Source: an uncultured Sulfitobacter sp. (lineage in GTDB: Bacteria; Pseudomonadota; Alphaproteobacteria; Rhodobacterales; Rhodobacteraceae). From it: DNA of 40,500 nucleotides. The DNA lies in assembly GCA_937928635.1 (NCBI GenBank), contig CALFWM010000045.1, positions 1 through 40,500 of the forward strand. The letters run 5' to 3'. Both the position numbers and the translations under genes were made by a program. The notes beneath the pieces are model-generated. The model was not told where the DNA came from. It was given only the letters and a program-made list of their open reading frames with translations, and searched no databases. Within the stretch, counting starts at the first letter, position 1; every line of letters begins with the position of its first letter. This document shows positions 17,405-25,313 of the stretch, piece by piece.

Positions 17405-17450
17405 ATACACACCCTAAGCCCCCGCATACACACCCAGCACACATTGTGTG
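17405..17450. promoter_or_regulatory. Direct repeats and palindrome upstream of the DUF4177 gene
   Basis: ATACACACCC occurs at 17405-17414 and again at 17426-17435, exactly 21 bp (two helical turns) apart. It is followed by the perfect palindrome CACACA-T-TGTGTG at 17438-17450. The array ends about 50 bp before the next start codon. This phasing looks like regulator-binding sites, but no regulator is known for it. Confidence 0.4.
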
Positions 17451-17501
17451 ACAATTTACTCCCTGTTAAGGAGACCTCCAGCGCAAGCCCAGAGGACGCC
17501 C

Positions 17502-18008
17502 ATGCCCCGTTACGAATACAAAGTTGTGCCCGCCCCCGCCAAAGGTCTCAAAGGCAAAGGGATCAAGGGGCCAGAGGCGCGGTTTTCCAATGCGCTGGAG
17601 GATCTGATGAACGGGCTTTCCGGTGAAGGCTGGGAATATCAGCGCGCCGAGACGCTGCCCTCGCAGGAACGCGCGGGACTGACCGGCACTACAACCGAAT
17701 GGCGCAATCTGCTGGTCTTTCGCCGTCTGCGTGAAGATGACGCGGCGGTCTATGCGCCAGAGCTGCTGCCACCCCCCGTTGTGCCGGTCGTAGCCCCGTC
17801 CACGCCGCAAGAAGCAGCGCCTGATGCCCTGGCAGAAACGGCCAAAGCAAGTCCGGAGCCAGAACAGGTCGCCGCCAAAGAGGATTTGCCAGTTGCGAGC
17901 GATGAATCCCCTGCAATCGAAGACACACCTGAACCGGAAGCGCCCAAAAAGGACCCTCTGTTTGCAACGCTCAAGGCCGTGCGTAGTGCTGCAAAATCAG
18001 ACAGCTAA
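17502..18008 (+). CDS. DUF4177 domain-containing protein
   Basis: A 168-residue protein. The first 75 residues (MPRYEYKVVPAPAKGLKGKG, later LMNGLSGEGWEYQRAETLP and WRNLLVFRRL) match DUF4177, a small family with the pattern YEYKV...LN..G.EGWE, of unknown function. The rest is a disordered acidic tail rich in Ala, Pro and Glu, ending in a short basic helix LFATLKAVRSAAKSDS. The ATG at 17502 has AGAGGAC 8 nt upstream, better than the in-frame ATG at 17448. It is convergent with the BolA gene, whose stop is 9 bp away. An ordered set of repeats lies upstream. Confidence 0.82.
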   Translation: MPRYEYKVVPAPAKGLKGKGIKGPEARFSNALEDLMNGLSGEGWEYQRAETLPSQERAGLTGTTTEWRNLLVFRRLREDDAAVYAPELLPPPVVPVVAPSTPQEAAPDALAETAKASPEPEQVAAKEDLPVASDESPAIEDTPEPEAPKKDPLFATLKAVRSAAKSDS

Positions 18009-18017
18009 AACGCGGTC

Positions 18018-18275
18018 TTAAACGTCCAGATCAAGGGCCAGCGCATGAATGCGCCCGATCAAATCCGGCCCCAGCGCGCTGTGCACGGCCCGGTGGCGCG
18101 CGACCCGGTTCAGCCCTTCAAAAGCCGCAGACCGGATGCGCACGTTGTAATGGCTCTCGCCGCCCTCTTGATAGCCGTCATGCCCACGGTGGCCTTCACT
18201 GTCGTCCACCACATCCAGCACTGTGGGCGCGAACGCCGCCTGCAATTTCTCGCGTATCTCATCCGTCTTTGACAT
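18018..18275 (-). CDS. BolA family protein
   Basis: An 85-residue BolA-like protein. It begins MSKTDEIREKLQAAFAPTVL and has the conserved SHYNVRIRSAAFEGLNRVAR with the family His, then HRAVHSALGPDLIGRIHALA, the RxR...L...IHAL signature. BolA proteins pair with monothiol glutaredoxins in iron-sulfur cluster handling and in E. coli also affect transcription and cell shape. The start at 18275 gives the normal length; a much longer open frame to 19046 continues through the J-domain gene on the other strand and is not real. It is divergent from the J-domain gene, 75 bp apart, an arrangement common in Rhodobacteraceae. Confidence 0.92.
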   Translation of the reverse strand: MSKTDEIREKLQAAFAPTVLDVVDDSEGHRGHDGYQEGGESHYNVRIRSAAFEGLNRVARHRAVHSALGPDLIGRIHALALDLDV

Positions 18276-18350
18276 TTTTTTTCCCGACCCCCTTCTATAT
18301 CCGTGACAGAGGTCTAAACTCTCTGCTTCGAGTCGGAAAGGACCCTTCCC

Positions 18351-18977
18351 ATGCCCAAAGCTGATCCTTTTGGTTTCGACATGTCTGTGTCGTCCGCAAA
18401 GAAGAAAAACCCCCGGGGCCGTCGCGGCATGTCGGGCGCGTCTGAGACGTCTCAGCGTGTGTGCAATCATGAGGGATGCGAAGAGGCCGGTAAGTTCCGC
18501 GCGCCCAAGGCACCGGATGTGCTGGATGACTTTTTCTGGTTCTGCCAGCAGCACGTGCGCGAATATAACCTGAAATGGAATTTCTTTGACGGCACCACAG
18601 AGGCCGAGATGAACGCGCAGCTGTCCGAGGACAAAGTGTGGGAGCGCAAAACCAAGCCAATGGGCGACCCCGAGGCGCGCGCCTGGGCCCGTCTGGGCAT
18701 TGAGGACCCGCATCAGGTGCTGGGCAAGAACGCCACGCAGAACCCCGGACGCGGGCCGCAGGCCGGGCGGCGCCTGCCCCCAACCGAGCGCCGCGCACTT
18801 GAGTTGCTGGAGGCCAAGGACACCATGACCAAACCCGAGGTGCGCAAACTTTACAAGAAACTTATCAAGGTCTTGCACCCCGATATGAATGGCGGCGATA
18901 GATCCCAGGAAGAACAGCTGCAAGAGGTGGTCTGGGCTTGGGATCAGATCAAAGGCAGCCGCAATTTCAAGGACTAA
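18351..18977 (+). CDS. J-domain (DnaJ-like) protein
   Basis: A 208-residue protein with its J domain at the C-terminus, at about 148-205: RRALELLEAKDTMTKPEVRK, then LYKKLIKVLHPDMNGGDRSQ with the HPD motif that stimulates DnaK ATPase. The N-terminal part carries Cys/His residues (CNHEGCEEAG, later FWFCQQHVREYN) that could hold a metal. It is not DnaJ itself: no G/F region and no canonical zinc fingers. In Rhodobacteraceae a protein of this form commonly lies near cobS and cobT, as here. GGAAAGGACCC precedes the ATG. It is presumably a specialised co-chaperone; the client is unknown. Confidence 0.88.
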   Translation: MPKADPFGFDMSVSSAKKKNPRGRRGMSGASETSQRVCNHEGCEEAGKFRAPKAPDVLDDFFWFCQQHVREYNLKWNFFDGTTEAEMNAQLSEDKVWERKTKPMGDPEARAWARLGIEDPHQVLGKNATQNPGRGPQAGRRLPPTERRALELLEAKDTMTKPEVRKLYKKLIKVLHPDMNGGDRSQEEQLQEVVWAWDQIKGSRNFKD

Positions 18978-19017
18978 GGCTTTTTTCAGCCAGCCTTGGT
19001 GCGGCCCGCCCATTGGT

Positions 19018-19539
19018 TTAGGTCGCGTCGTGGTTTGCAGATGCAAGGGACGTCGCGCGGGGAGCGTGCGGCCATGGCACCTGCGGCTGACGGCGCGCGC
19101 TCCCGCCCATCACAAACAGATGGATCAGCACGCCAATGGCCAGCCAGGCCTTGAGCACCAGCAATTTACCGCCAATCAGGCTCAACACATAGACCGGCCC
19201 CAATAGCGCGGAACCGATCAGATCGCTCATCGTGCGCATCACATCTGTGCGCATCAGCCACGCGTCAAACCCCAGCAAAGGAACCGCAAAAACTGCGCCC
19301 AGTATGGTCGCGGTGCCAAAGGTCAGGCCAAAGCGAAACCAGGCCCAGCCGCCCTGCCCGCCAAACCCGCGCGCCACCATCAGCCCGGCCAGAAAGGCCC
19401 CCATGGTTGCCGCGCGCAAAAACCCGTAGTCATAGCGAAACGTCCTGTCCGACATCATAATGGCAAGGGCAACGATGCCCCCGGAAAGTGCCACCAATGC
19501 CGCCCGCCCGAACCGCTGACCAATTGTAATCTGTGTCAT
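19018..19539 (-). CDS. Hypothetical integral membrane protein
   Basis: A 173-residue protein with four or five hydrophobic segments, for example ALVALSGGIVALAIMM, FLRAATMGAFLAGLMVA, FGTATILGAVFAVPLLG and LLVLKAWLAIGVLIHLFVMG. The short C-terminal tail is polar and basic. I do not recognise a characterised family. The ATG at 19539 has an AGGAG Shine-Dalgarno 6 nt upstream; an in-frame extension to 19689 overlaps the divergent TPR gene region and is not supported. It is convergent with the J-domain gene and divergent from the TPR gene, with 168 bp between starts. Confidence 0.7.
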   Translation of the reverse strand: MTQITIGQRFGRAALVALSGGIVALAIMMSDRTFRYDYGFLRAATMGAFLAGLMVARGFGGQGGWAWFRFGLTFGTATILGAVFAVPLLGFDAWLMRTDVMRTMSDLIGSALLGPVYVLSLIGGKLLVLKAWLAIGVLIHLFVMGGSARRQPQVPWPHAPRATSLASANHDAT

Positions 19540-19707
19540 CTCATTCTCCTGTTGTGACAAGGACAGGGATAGCGGCGCGCTGTGCACCACTTGCGTGCGG
19601 TTTGTGCAGATTTTGCGCAATTGCCCCGGCAAGGGCGCGCAATTCAGGCTGGGCAAAACGGCAATGACTTGGCATGCTCTCCCCGTCACAGGCGGAGCGT
19701 TTCATTC

Positions 19708-21390
19708 ATGGATTACCCCTACGATCTTGGCCCCTACAGGCGCGTTGTCACCTGCACCGGGGAGGCCGCGCAAACATGGTTTGACCGCGGGCTCAACTGG
19801 ACCTTTGGGTTCAACCACAAGGAGGCGATCGCCTGTTTTACGCAGGGGATTCAGGCCGATGCCACCTGTGGGATGGCCCATTGGGGCATCGCATATGCAG
19901 CCGGACCAAATTACAATATGCCCTGGGAATTGTATGACGACAGAGGCCGTGCAGACGCGCTGGCGCAGGCCTATGATGCCACCCAAAACGCGCTGAAATG
20001 CTTGGATCATCTGAGCGCGGGAGAGGCCGCGCTGTGCCGCGCGCTGGCCCATCGTTACCCGCAACGCGAGATCACCGAGGGGATGGAGGCCTGGGATCAC
20101 GCCTTTGCCAATGCCATGCGCGAGGTGCACCAGAACCACCCGGATGACCTTGATATCGCGTCCTTTTTTGTCGAATCGTTGATGACGCTGACACCGTGGA
20201 AAATGTGGAACATCGCCAAAGATCAGGTGGCGGATGATGCCGCCACGGTGGAAGCGCAAGGTGTGCTTGAAACCTACCTTGCCCGCCCCGGCGGCATGCA
20301 GCACCCCGGCCTGCTGCATCTTTATGTGCACCTGATGGAGATGTCTCCACATCCCGAAAAAGCCCTTAAGGCGGCGGATGTCCTGCGCACCTTGATCCCG
20401 GATGCGGGCCACCTGATCCATATGCCGACCCACATTGATGTGCTGTGTGGTCAATACGAAAACGTGGTGCGCTGGAACGAGGCGGCAGTCCCGGCGGACC
20501 TGAAATATTACGAACGCGAGGGCGCGTTCAACATCTACACGGGCTACCGGCAGCACAATTATCACTTCATCATCTATGGCGCGATGTTTCTGGGGCAGTT
20601 CGAACCGGCGATGCGCGCGGCCAAAGGCATGCGCGAGACGATTCCGGACGCCCTGATGCAGGTGAAATCCCCGCCGATGGCGGATTTCTTTGAGGTTCAG
20701 CTGGGCAATGAGCCGCATATCCTGATCCGCTTTGGCATGTGGGACGACATCCTCAAGCTGGAGCTGCCCGAAGACACACAAACCTACTGCACCTGCACTG
20801 CCTTCATCGAATACGCAAAAGGGCTGGCGCTTTCTGCCCTGGGGCGCGTGGAGGAGGCCGAAGCGCAGCAAAAGGTGTTTGAAGCGGCAAAGGTACGGGT
20901 GCCCGAAAGCCGCCTGTCTCACAACGTGCGCGCGGTTGATCTGCTAGATGTCGCCAGCAAAATGCTGGAGGGAGAGCTGGCCTATCGCAAGGGCACCTAT
21001 GAGGCCGCATTTCAACATCTGCGCGCGGCGGTCACGCTGGATGATGCTTTGCCCTACGACGAACCCTGGGGCTGGAAACAACCCACACGCCACGCCCTTG
21101 GGGCGCTGTTGTTTGAGCAGGGCCATTACGCGGAGGCCGAACATGTGTTTCGCCAAGACCTTGGGCTTGCCCCCGGCCTGCCCCGCGCCTGCCAACACCC
21201 CGACAACGTCTGGGCCCTGCGTGGGCTTTATGACTGTTTAATCGCGCAAGCCGGCACTGCCCCGGACGAAACCGCAGAGATCGCTCATATCAAACTGCGC
21301 CTTGATCTGGCCGAGGCCCGCGCAGACCGCCCCGTCAAAGCCGCCTGCGGCTGTGCACAGGCCGCAATGGCAGATAAAAACGGCTCGTGA
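19708..21390 (+). CDS. Large tetratricopeptide-repeat protein
   Basis: A 560-residue soluble protein. The TPR-like N-terminus runs AQTWFDRGLNWTFGFNHKEA (22-41) with further helix pairs such as CGMAHWGIAYAAGP, and more repeats follow at about 400-510 (LSALGRVEEAEAQQKVFEAA, LLFEQGHYAEAEHVFRQDLG). The centre contains many conserved-looking His and Trp residues (HLIHMPTHIDVLCGQYENVV). The C-terminus ends with a Cys-rich CGCAQAAM. No signal peptide or membrane segment is present. Proteins of this architecture are widespread but uncharacterised. The ATG at 19708 has GGCGGAG about 10 nt upstream. The cobS gene follows after 116 bp containing two hairpins. Confidence 0.8.
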   Translation: MDYPYDLGPYRRVVTCTGEAAQTWFDRGLNWTFGFNHKEAIACFTQGIQADATCGMAHWGIAYAAGPNYNMPWELYDDRGRADALAQAYDATQNALKCLDHLSAGEAALCRALAHRYPQREITEGMEAWDHAFANAMREVHQNHPDDLDIASFFVESLMTLTPWKMWNIAKDQVADDAATVEAQGVLETYLARPGGMQHPGLLHLYVHLMEMSPHPEKALKAADVLRTLIPDAGHLIHMPTHIDVLCGQYENVVRWNEAAVPADLKYYEREGAFNIYTGYRQHNYHFIIYGAMFLGQFEPAMRAAKGMRETIPDALMQVKSPPMADFFEVQLGNEPHILIRFGMWDDILKLELPEDTQTYCTCTAFIEYAKGLALSALGRVEEAEAQQKVFEAAKVRVPESRLSHNVRAVDLLDVASKMLEGELAYRKGTYEAAFQHLRAAVTLDDALPYDEPWGWKQPTRHALGALLFEQGHYAEAEHVFRQDLGLAPGLPRACQHPDNVWALRGLYDCLIAQAGTAPDETAEIAHIKLRLDLAEARADRPVKAACGCAQAAMADKNGS

Positions 21391-21396
21391 TCTGGC

Positions 21397-21420
21397 ACTA
21401 AGGGGGAATAAACCCTTAGT
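21397..21420 (+). terminator. Inverted repeat after the TPR gene
   Basis: ACTAAGGG (21397-21404) and CCCTTAGT (21413-21420) form a perfect 8-bp stem around an 8-nt loop, 6 bp after the TPR stop codon. No T-run follows, so it is a weak terminator candidate; it could instead be the first hairpin of a cobS leader. Confidence 0.4.
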
Positions 21421-21468
21421 CCAACCCTTGCACCCCCTTGTCGAATGATGCACCACGGGCGGGCGAAA

Positions 21469-21486
21469 GCTGCCCCGTTCGGCAGC
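21469..21486 (+). promoter_or_regulatory. Hairpin just upstream of the cobS ribosome-binding site
   Basis: GCTGCC, a CCGTTC loop and GGCAGC form a stable 6-bp GC hairpin ending about 6 nt before the AAAGGG Shine-Dalgarno of cobS. I looked for a cobalamin riboswitch in this gap, but saw no B12-box-like sequence and the space is too short. The hairpin may affect ribosome access; this is inferred. Confidence 0.35.
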
Positions 21487-21506
21487 GGATGAAAGGGATG
21501 AAAACC

Positions 21507-22493
21507 ATGGCAGACGGCGCGCTGGATATTGATATGAAACCAACCGCAGAAATATCAGTGCGCGATACGTTTGGCATCGACACGGATATGGTTGTCAAAG
21601 GGTTTGCCGAGGGCTCCGAACGCGTGCCCGATCTGGACAGCACCTACAAGTTTGATCCCGATACAACATTGGCAATTCTGGCCGGGTTCAACAACAACCG
21701 TCGCGTGATGATCCAGGGCTATCACGGCACGGGCAAATCGACGCATATCGAACAGGTGGCAAGCCGTCTGAACTGGCCCTGTGTGCGGGTGAACCTTGAT
21801 AGCCACATCTCCCGGATTGACCTGATCGGCAAGGACGCAATCAAGCTCAAAGACGGCAAGCAGGTCACCGATTTTCAGGAAGGCATCCTGCCCTGGGCCC
21901 TGCGCAACCCCACTGCGATTGTGTTTGATGAATACGACGCGGGCCGCGCGGATGTGATGTTTGTGATCCAGCGCGTGCTGGAAGTGGATGGCAAGCTGAC
22001 GCTGCTGGACCAGAACCAGGTGATTGAACCGCACCCTTTTTTCCGCATCTTTGCGACGGCCAACACCGTGGGTCTGGGCGATACAACCGGGCTTTACCAC
22101 GGCACCCAGCAAATCAACCAGGGCCAGATGGACCGTTGGTCACTGGTGGCCACCCTGAACTATCTGTCGATTGATGCAGAGACCGCCATCGTGCTGTCTA
22201 AGAACCCCAATTACAATACCGCAGAGGGGCGCAAAACGGTCAAACAGATGGTCACCGTTGCAGACCTCACGCGCACCGCATTTATGAATGGGGAGCTGTC
22301 CACTGTAATGTCCCCCCGGACGGTGATTGCATGGGCCCAAAACGCCGAGATTTTCCGCAACGTGGGCTATGCCTTCCGCCTGTCGTTCCTGAACAAATGC
22401 GATGAGCTGGAGCGCCAGACGGTGGCGGAATTCTATCAGCGTTTGTTTGATGAGGAACTGCCGGAGAGCGCGGCGAGTGTGAGTTTGGGGTGA
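21507..22493 (+). CDS. cobS: Cobaltochelatase subunit CobS
   Basis: CobS is the AAA+ ATPase subunit of aerobic CobNST cobaltochelatase, which inserts cobalt into hydrogenobyrinic acid a,c-diamide during adenosylcobalamin synthesis. The Walker A motif GYHGTGKST is present early, followed by [20 protein letters not shown] (Walker B region) and [20 protein letters not shown] (sensor 1). With the ATG at 21507 ([20 protein letters not shown]) the protein is 328 residues, the usual family length; AAAGGG sits 9 nt upstream. The upstream in-frame ATGs at 21438, 21489 and 21498 are less likely. The stop overlaps the GTG of the next gene (GTGA), so translation is coupled to it and then to cobT. Confidence 0.96.
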   Translation: MADGALDIDMKPTAEISVRDTFGIDTDMVVKGFAEGSERVPDLDSTYKFDPDTTLAILAGFNNNRRVMIQGYHGTGKSTHIEQVASRLNWPCVRVNLDSHISRIDLIGKDAIKLKDGKQVTDFQEGILPWALRNPTAIVFDEYDAGRADVMFVIQRVLEVDGKLTLLDQNQVIEPHPFFRIFATANTVGLGDTTGLYHGTQQINQGQMDRWSLVATLNYLSIDAETAIVLSKNPNYNTAEGRKTVKQMVTVADLTRTAFMNGELSTVMSPRTVIAWAQNAEIFRNVGYAFRLSFLNKCDELERQTVAEFYQRLFDEELPESAASVSLG

Positions 22494-22867
22494 TAAGACC
22501 CGCTTTTCTCTCAGCCTTCGTTGCACTCGGACTGACAACACCAGTGCTGGCCTTTGACGCGCAAGACGCTGCGGATTGCGCCGCGTTCAGCATGGCAAAC
22601 TGGGATTTCGAAGAAGAGCGCTTTTCAAAGGAAGACCGGAGCCCGGAATGGAAGTCACAGGCCGGTGGTTTCGTGCTGGTGTCCGAAAGGCTTGGGTTCA
22701 GCCGCGCGCAAGCCATGTCGACGATCCGCAACAAGCGGGGGCCTTATAAAAACACGCTTACAAAATATCTCTCCGGCGAGGGTGCCGCAGAGGCCCAGTT
22801 TGATGAAATTACGGGCATCTGTGACAAAATCCTTAATAGAGCGCCAGAAATGAAGCCTTTCCGATGA
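22490..22867 (+). CDS. Unknown secreted protein between cobS and cobT
   Basis: A 125-residue protein of unknown function. The N-terminus [20 protein letters not shown] followed by A-F-D is a convincing signal peptide, giving a mature periplasmic protein of about 104 residues. The mature part has two cysteines (DCAAFS and GICDKI) that could form a disulfide, a [17 protein letters not shown] acidic segment and a basic [14 protein letters not shown] segment. The start is a GTG whose last two bases are the start of the cobS stop (GTGA), and its own stop overlaps the cobT ATG (ATGA). The Shine-Dalgarno is weak, as expected for re-initiation. CobS and CobT are cytoplasmic, so a secreted protein here is unexpected. 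Confidence 0.75.
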   Translation: MIRPAFLSAFVALGLTTPVLAFDAQDAADCAAFSMANWDFEEERFSKEDRSPEWKSQAGGFVLVSERLGFSRAQAMSTIRNKRGPYKNTLTKYLSGEGAAEAQFDEITGICDKILNRAPEMKPFR

Positions 22868-24741
22868 GCAAACCAAGCGACAATCCCGCAGATGCATTCA
22901 AAAAGGCGCTGGCCGAAGCGTCAAAGGTCATGGCCAATGACCCGGAGTTGAATGTCAGCTATTCGGTGGACCCATCCGGCCTGTCGGGCGACAGCATGCG
23001 CCTGCCGCAGGTGTCGCGCCGCATGACCCGCGATGAGGTGTTGCTGGCGCGTGGCACGGCGGATGCCTTGGCCCTGAACCGGCGCTATCACAACGGCCAG
23101 ACCCACGCGAAATACGAACCGCAAGGTGATATGGCACGGGATCTGTATGAAGCTATGGAAACCGCCCGCTGCGAGGCCGTTGGCGCGCGCGATATGCCCG
23201 GTACGGCAGGCAACATCGACGTCAAGATTAAGCATGAAGCGATCCGCAAGGGCTATGATCAGGCCACCCAGGCCAGCGACGTGCCGCTGGCCACAGCCGC
23301 CGGATACCTTGTGCGCCATCTGGCCACCGGGCGCGACCTGCCGCCGGGTGCGGACAACGCCATGGAATTGTGGCGCGGCTTTATCGAGGATCAGGCGGGC
23401 GGATCGCTTGATAACATCAACGATATTCTTGAAGATCAGACCGCATTCGCCAAACTTGCGCGGCAAATGATCAGCGATCTGGGCTATGGCGATCAATTGG
23501 GCGATGACCCCGATCAGATCGACGAGGATCAGGAAGACGAGGCCGAAGAGGGGTCCGAAGAAGAACAGGACCCGGACAGCACCGGCCAGGACGATCAGGA
23601 CGATGAAGAGGCCGAAGGCACGCCAGAGCAGTCGCAGGACGAGCAGCAGGATGCGAGCCAGGCACAGGTATCCATGGATGACATGGCCGATCAGGAGCTG
23701 GGCGAAGAAGCGGAAATGCCCGAGGGCGACGCGCCGATGGAGCCACCTGCCCCGCAGCCCGTCTCGGACGCGGATCCCAATTATCTGGTTTATCTGGACA
23801 CCTATGATGAGGTTATTGGTGCCGAAGAGCTGGCCGAACCCGTCGAGCTGGAACGCCTGCGCGCCTATCTGGATCAGCAGCTGGAGCCACTCAAGGGTGC
23901 CGTCAGCCGTCTGGCCAACAAGTTGCAGCGCCGTCTGCAAGCCCAGCAAAACCGGTCATGGGAGTTTGATCTGGAGGAAGGCACGCTGGATGCTGGCCGC
24001 CTTGCGCGCATCGTGGCCAACCCCACCACGCCGCTGTCCTTTAAGGTCGAAAAAGACACCGAATTCCGCGACACCTGCGTGACGCTGCTATTGGACAATT
24101 CCGGCTCCATGCGCGGGCGTCCGATTTCCATCGCGGCGATCTGTGCCGACGTTCTGGCCCGCACGCTGGAACGCTGCAACGTGAAGGTCGAAATCCTCGG
24201 CTTTACCACCCGCGCCTGGAAAGGTGGCCAGGCCCGCGAACATTGGCTCAATGAGGGACGCCCCGTGCAGCCGGGCCGCCTGAACGATCTGCGCCACATC
24301 ATTTACAAATCTGCGGATGCACCCTGGCGACGGACACGGCCCAACCTGGGATTGATGATGAAAGAAGGCCTGCTGAAAGAAAACATCGACGGCGAGGCGC
24401 TGGAATGGGCACACCGGCGTATGATGGCACGGCATGAGGCGCGCAAGATCCTGATGGTGATCAGCGACGGCGCGCCGGTGGACGATTCAACATTGTCCGT
24501 TAATCCCGCGAATTATCTGGAAAAACACCTGCGCGACGTGATCGCAATGGTCGAAAAACGTAAAGCGGTAGAGCTGCTGGCGATTGGCATTGGCCATGAC
24601 GTGACGCGCTATTACGACCGCGCGGTGACGATCACAGACGTCGATCAGCTGGCCGGTGCAATGACGGAACAGCTGGCAGCACTGTTTGACAGTGATCCAC
24701 GGGCACGGGCGCGTGTCATGGGCTTGCGCCGCGCGGGGTGA
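22864..24741 (+). CDS. cobT: Cobaltochelatase subunit CobT
   Basis: CobT pairs with CobS to form the AAA+ motor that acts on CobN during cobalt insertion. The 625-residue length is typical. An N-terminal helical domain (1-210) is followed by a strongly acidic Asp/Glu/Gln segment at about 214-292 and a C-terminal von Willebrand factor A domain from about 400, with the MIDAS motif DNSGS at 411-415 and [16 protein letters not shown] further on. These are the family features, like the BchD subunit of magnesium chelatase. The ATG overlaps the preceding stop by four bases, so it is translationally coupled. cobN is not in the window. Confidence 0.96.
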   Translation: MSKPSDNPADAFKKALAEASKVMANDPELNVSYSVDPSGLSGDSMRLPQVSRRMTRDEVLLARGTADALALNRRYHNGQTHAKYEPQGDMARDLYEAMETARCEAVGARDMPGTAGNIDVKIKHEAIRKGYDQATQASDVPLATAAGYLVRHLATGRDLPPGADNAMELWRGFIEDQAGGSLDNINDILEDQTAFAKLARQMISDLGYGDQLGDDPDQIDEDQEDEAEEGSEEEQDPDSTGQDDQDDEEAEGTPEQSQDEQQDASQAQVSMDDMADQELGEEAEMPEGDAPMEPPAPQPVSDADPNYLVYLDTYDEVIGAEELAEPVELERLRAYLDQQLEPLKGAVSRLANKLQRRLQAQQNRSWEFDLEEGTLDAGRLARIVANPTTPLSFKVEKDTEFRDTCVTLLLDNSGSMRGRPISIAAICADVLARTLERCNVKVEILGFTTRAWKGGQAREHWLNEGRPVQPGRLNDLRHIIYKSADAPWRRTRPNLGLMMKEGLLKENIDGEALEWAHRRMMARHEARKILMVISDGAPVDDSTLSVNPANYLEKHLRDVIAMVEKRKAVELLAIGIGHDVTRYYDRAVTITDVDQLAGAMTEQLAALFDSDPRARARVMGLRRAG

Positions 24742-24763
24742 GAGAAAGAAAAGGCACAGGCGA

Positions 24764-25303
24764 ATGGCGTCCCAAAAGGATCAGAAATCCAGCAAGTTCA
24801 TGAGCCTCGTCTTGCGCCATGCCCACGCAGAGATTGGGGTAACACCTGATCCGCAGGGCTGGGTTGCGATTGATACGCTCATCGCTGCCTCGGATGGAAC
24901 GCTTGACCTTCCCACGCTCGAACGCATCGTTGCAAACAGTGACAAGCAACGCTTTTCCATCTCTTCTGACGGTTTGAAAGTGCGCGCCAATCAGGGGCAC
25001 TCGATCCCCGTGGACTTGGGACTGACGCCACAAACACCGCTACAAACGCTGAACCACGGGACCGCCCAGGATAGCCTTGAGCTAATCTTAGCTGAGGGCC
25101 TAAAACCCATGGCGCGCCAACATGTGCATTTGTCGAAAGACGTGCAAACTGCCCAAGCTGTTGGAATGCGTCACGGCGCGCCGGTTGTTCTCAATGTCGC
25201 CTCTGGCGCGATGCATGGCGCCGGTCATTTGTTTTATCTCTCGGAGAACGGCGTTTGGCTGACAGTGTCAGTTCCTCCTCAATTTCTGAGCCTTGCTTCA
25301 TAA
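24764..25303 (+). CDS. kptA: RNA 2'-phosphotransferase (Tpt1/KptA family)
   Basis: Tpt1/KptA removes an internal RNA 2'-phosphate using NAD+, through an ADP-ribosylated RNA intermediate. In eukaryotes this finishes tRNA splicing; the bacterial role is unknown. The 179 residues contain the family residues in order: FMSLVLRHAHAEIGVTPDPQ (Arg-His), GWVAIDTL, KQRFSISSDGLKVRANQGHS, LNHGT, ARQHVHLSKD and ASGAMHGAGHLFYLSENGVW. All expected active-site positions appear intact, so it is probably active. The ATG at 24764 lies 22 bp after cobT; AAAGG is upstream. By hand count 65 of the first 100 third positions are G or C, somewhat low for the region. The M24 peptidase follows 10 bp later. Confidence 0.9.
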   Translation: MASQKDQKSSKFMSLVLRHAHAEIGVTPDPQGWVAIDTLIAASDGTLDLPTLERIVANSDKQRFSISSDGLKVRANQGHSIPVDLGLTPQTPLQTLNHGTAQDSLELILAEGLKPMARQHVHLSKDVQTAQAVGMRHGAPVVLNVASGAMHGAGHLFYLSENGVWLTVSVPPQFLSLAS

Positions 25304-25313
25304 GGAAACCGTC

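Noticed and set aside
17338..17451. 37-codon frame MPIEIRLIFTNTPERILKWY... upstream of the DUF4177 gene
   Set aside because: No ribosome-binding site, and its C-terminal part is just the translation of the ATACACACCC repeats and palindrome.
18018..19046. Long minus-strand frame of 342 codons across the J-domain gene
   Set aside because: Only the last 85 codons are real (BolA). The rest is antisense to the well-supported J-domain gene.
21391..21506. Cobalamin riboswitch upstream of cobS
   Set aside because: The gap is only 116 bp and I find no B12-box-like sequence; only two simple hairpins are visible.
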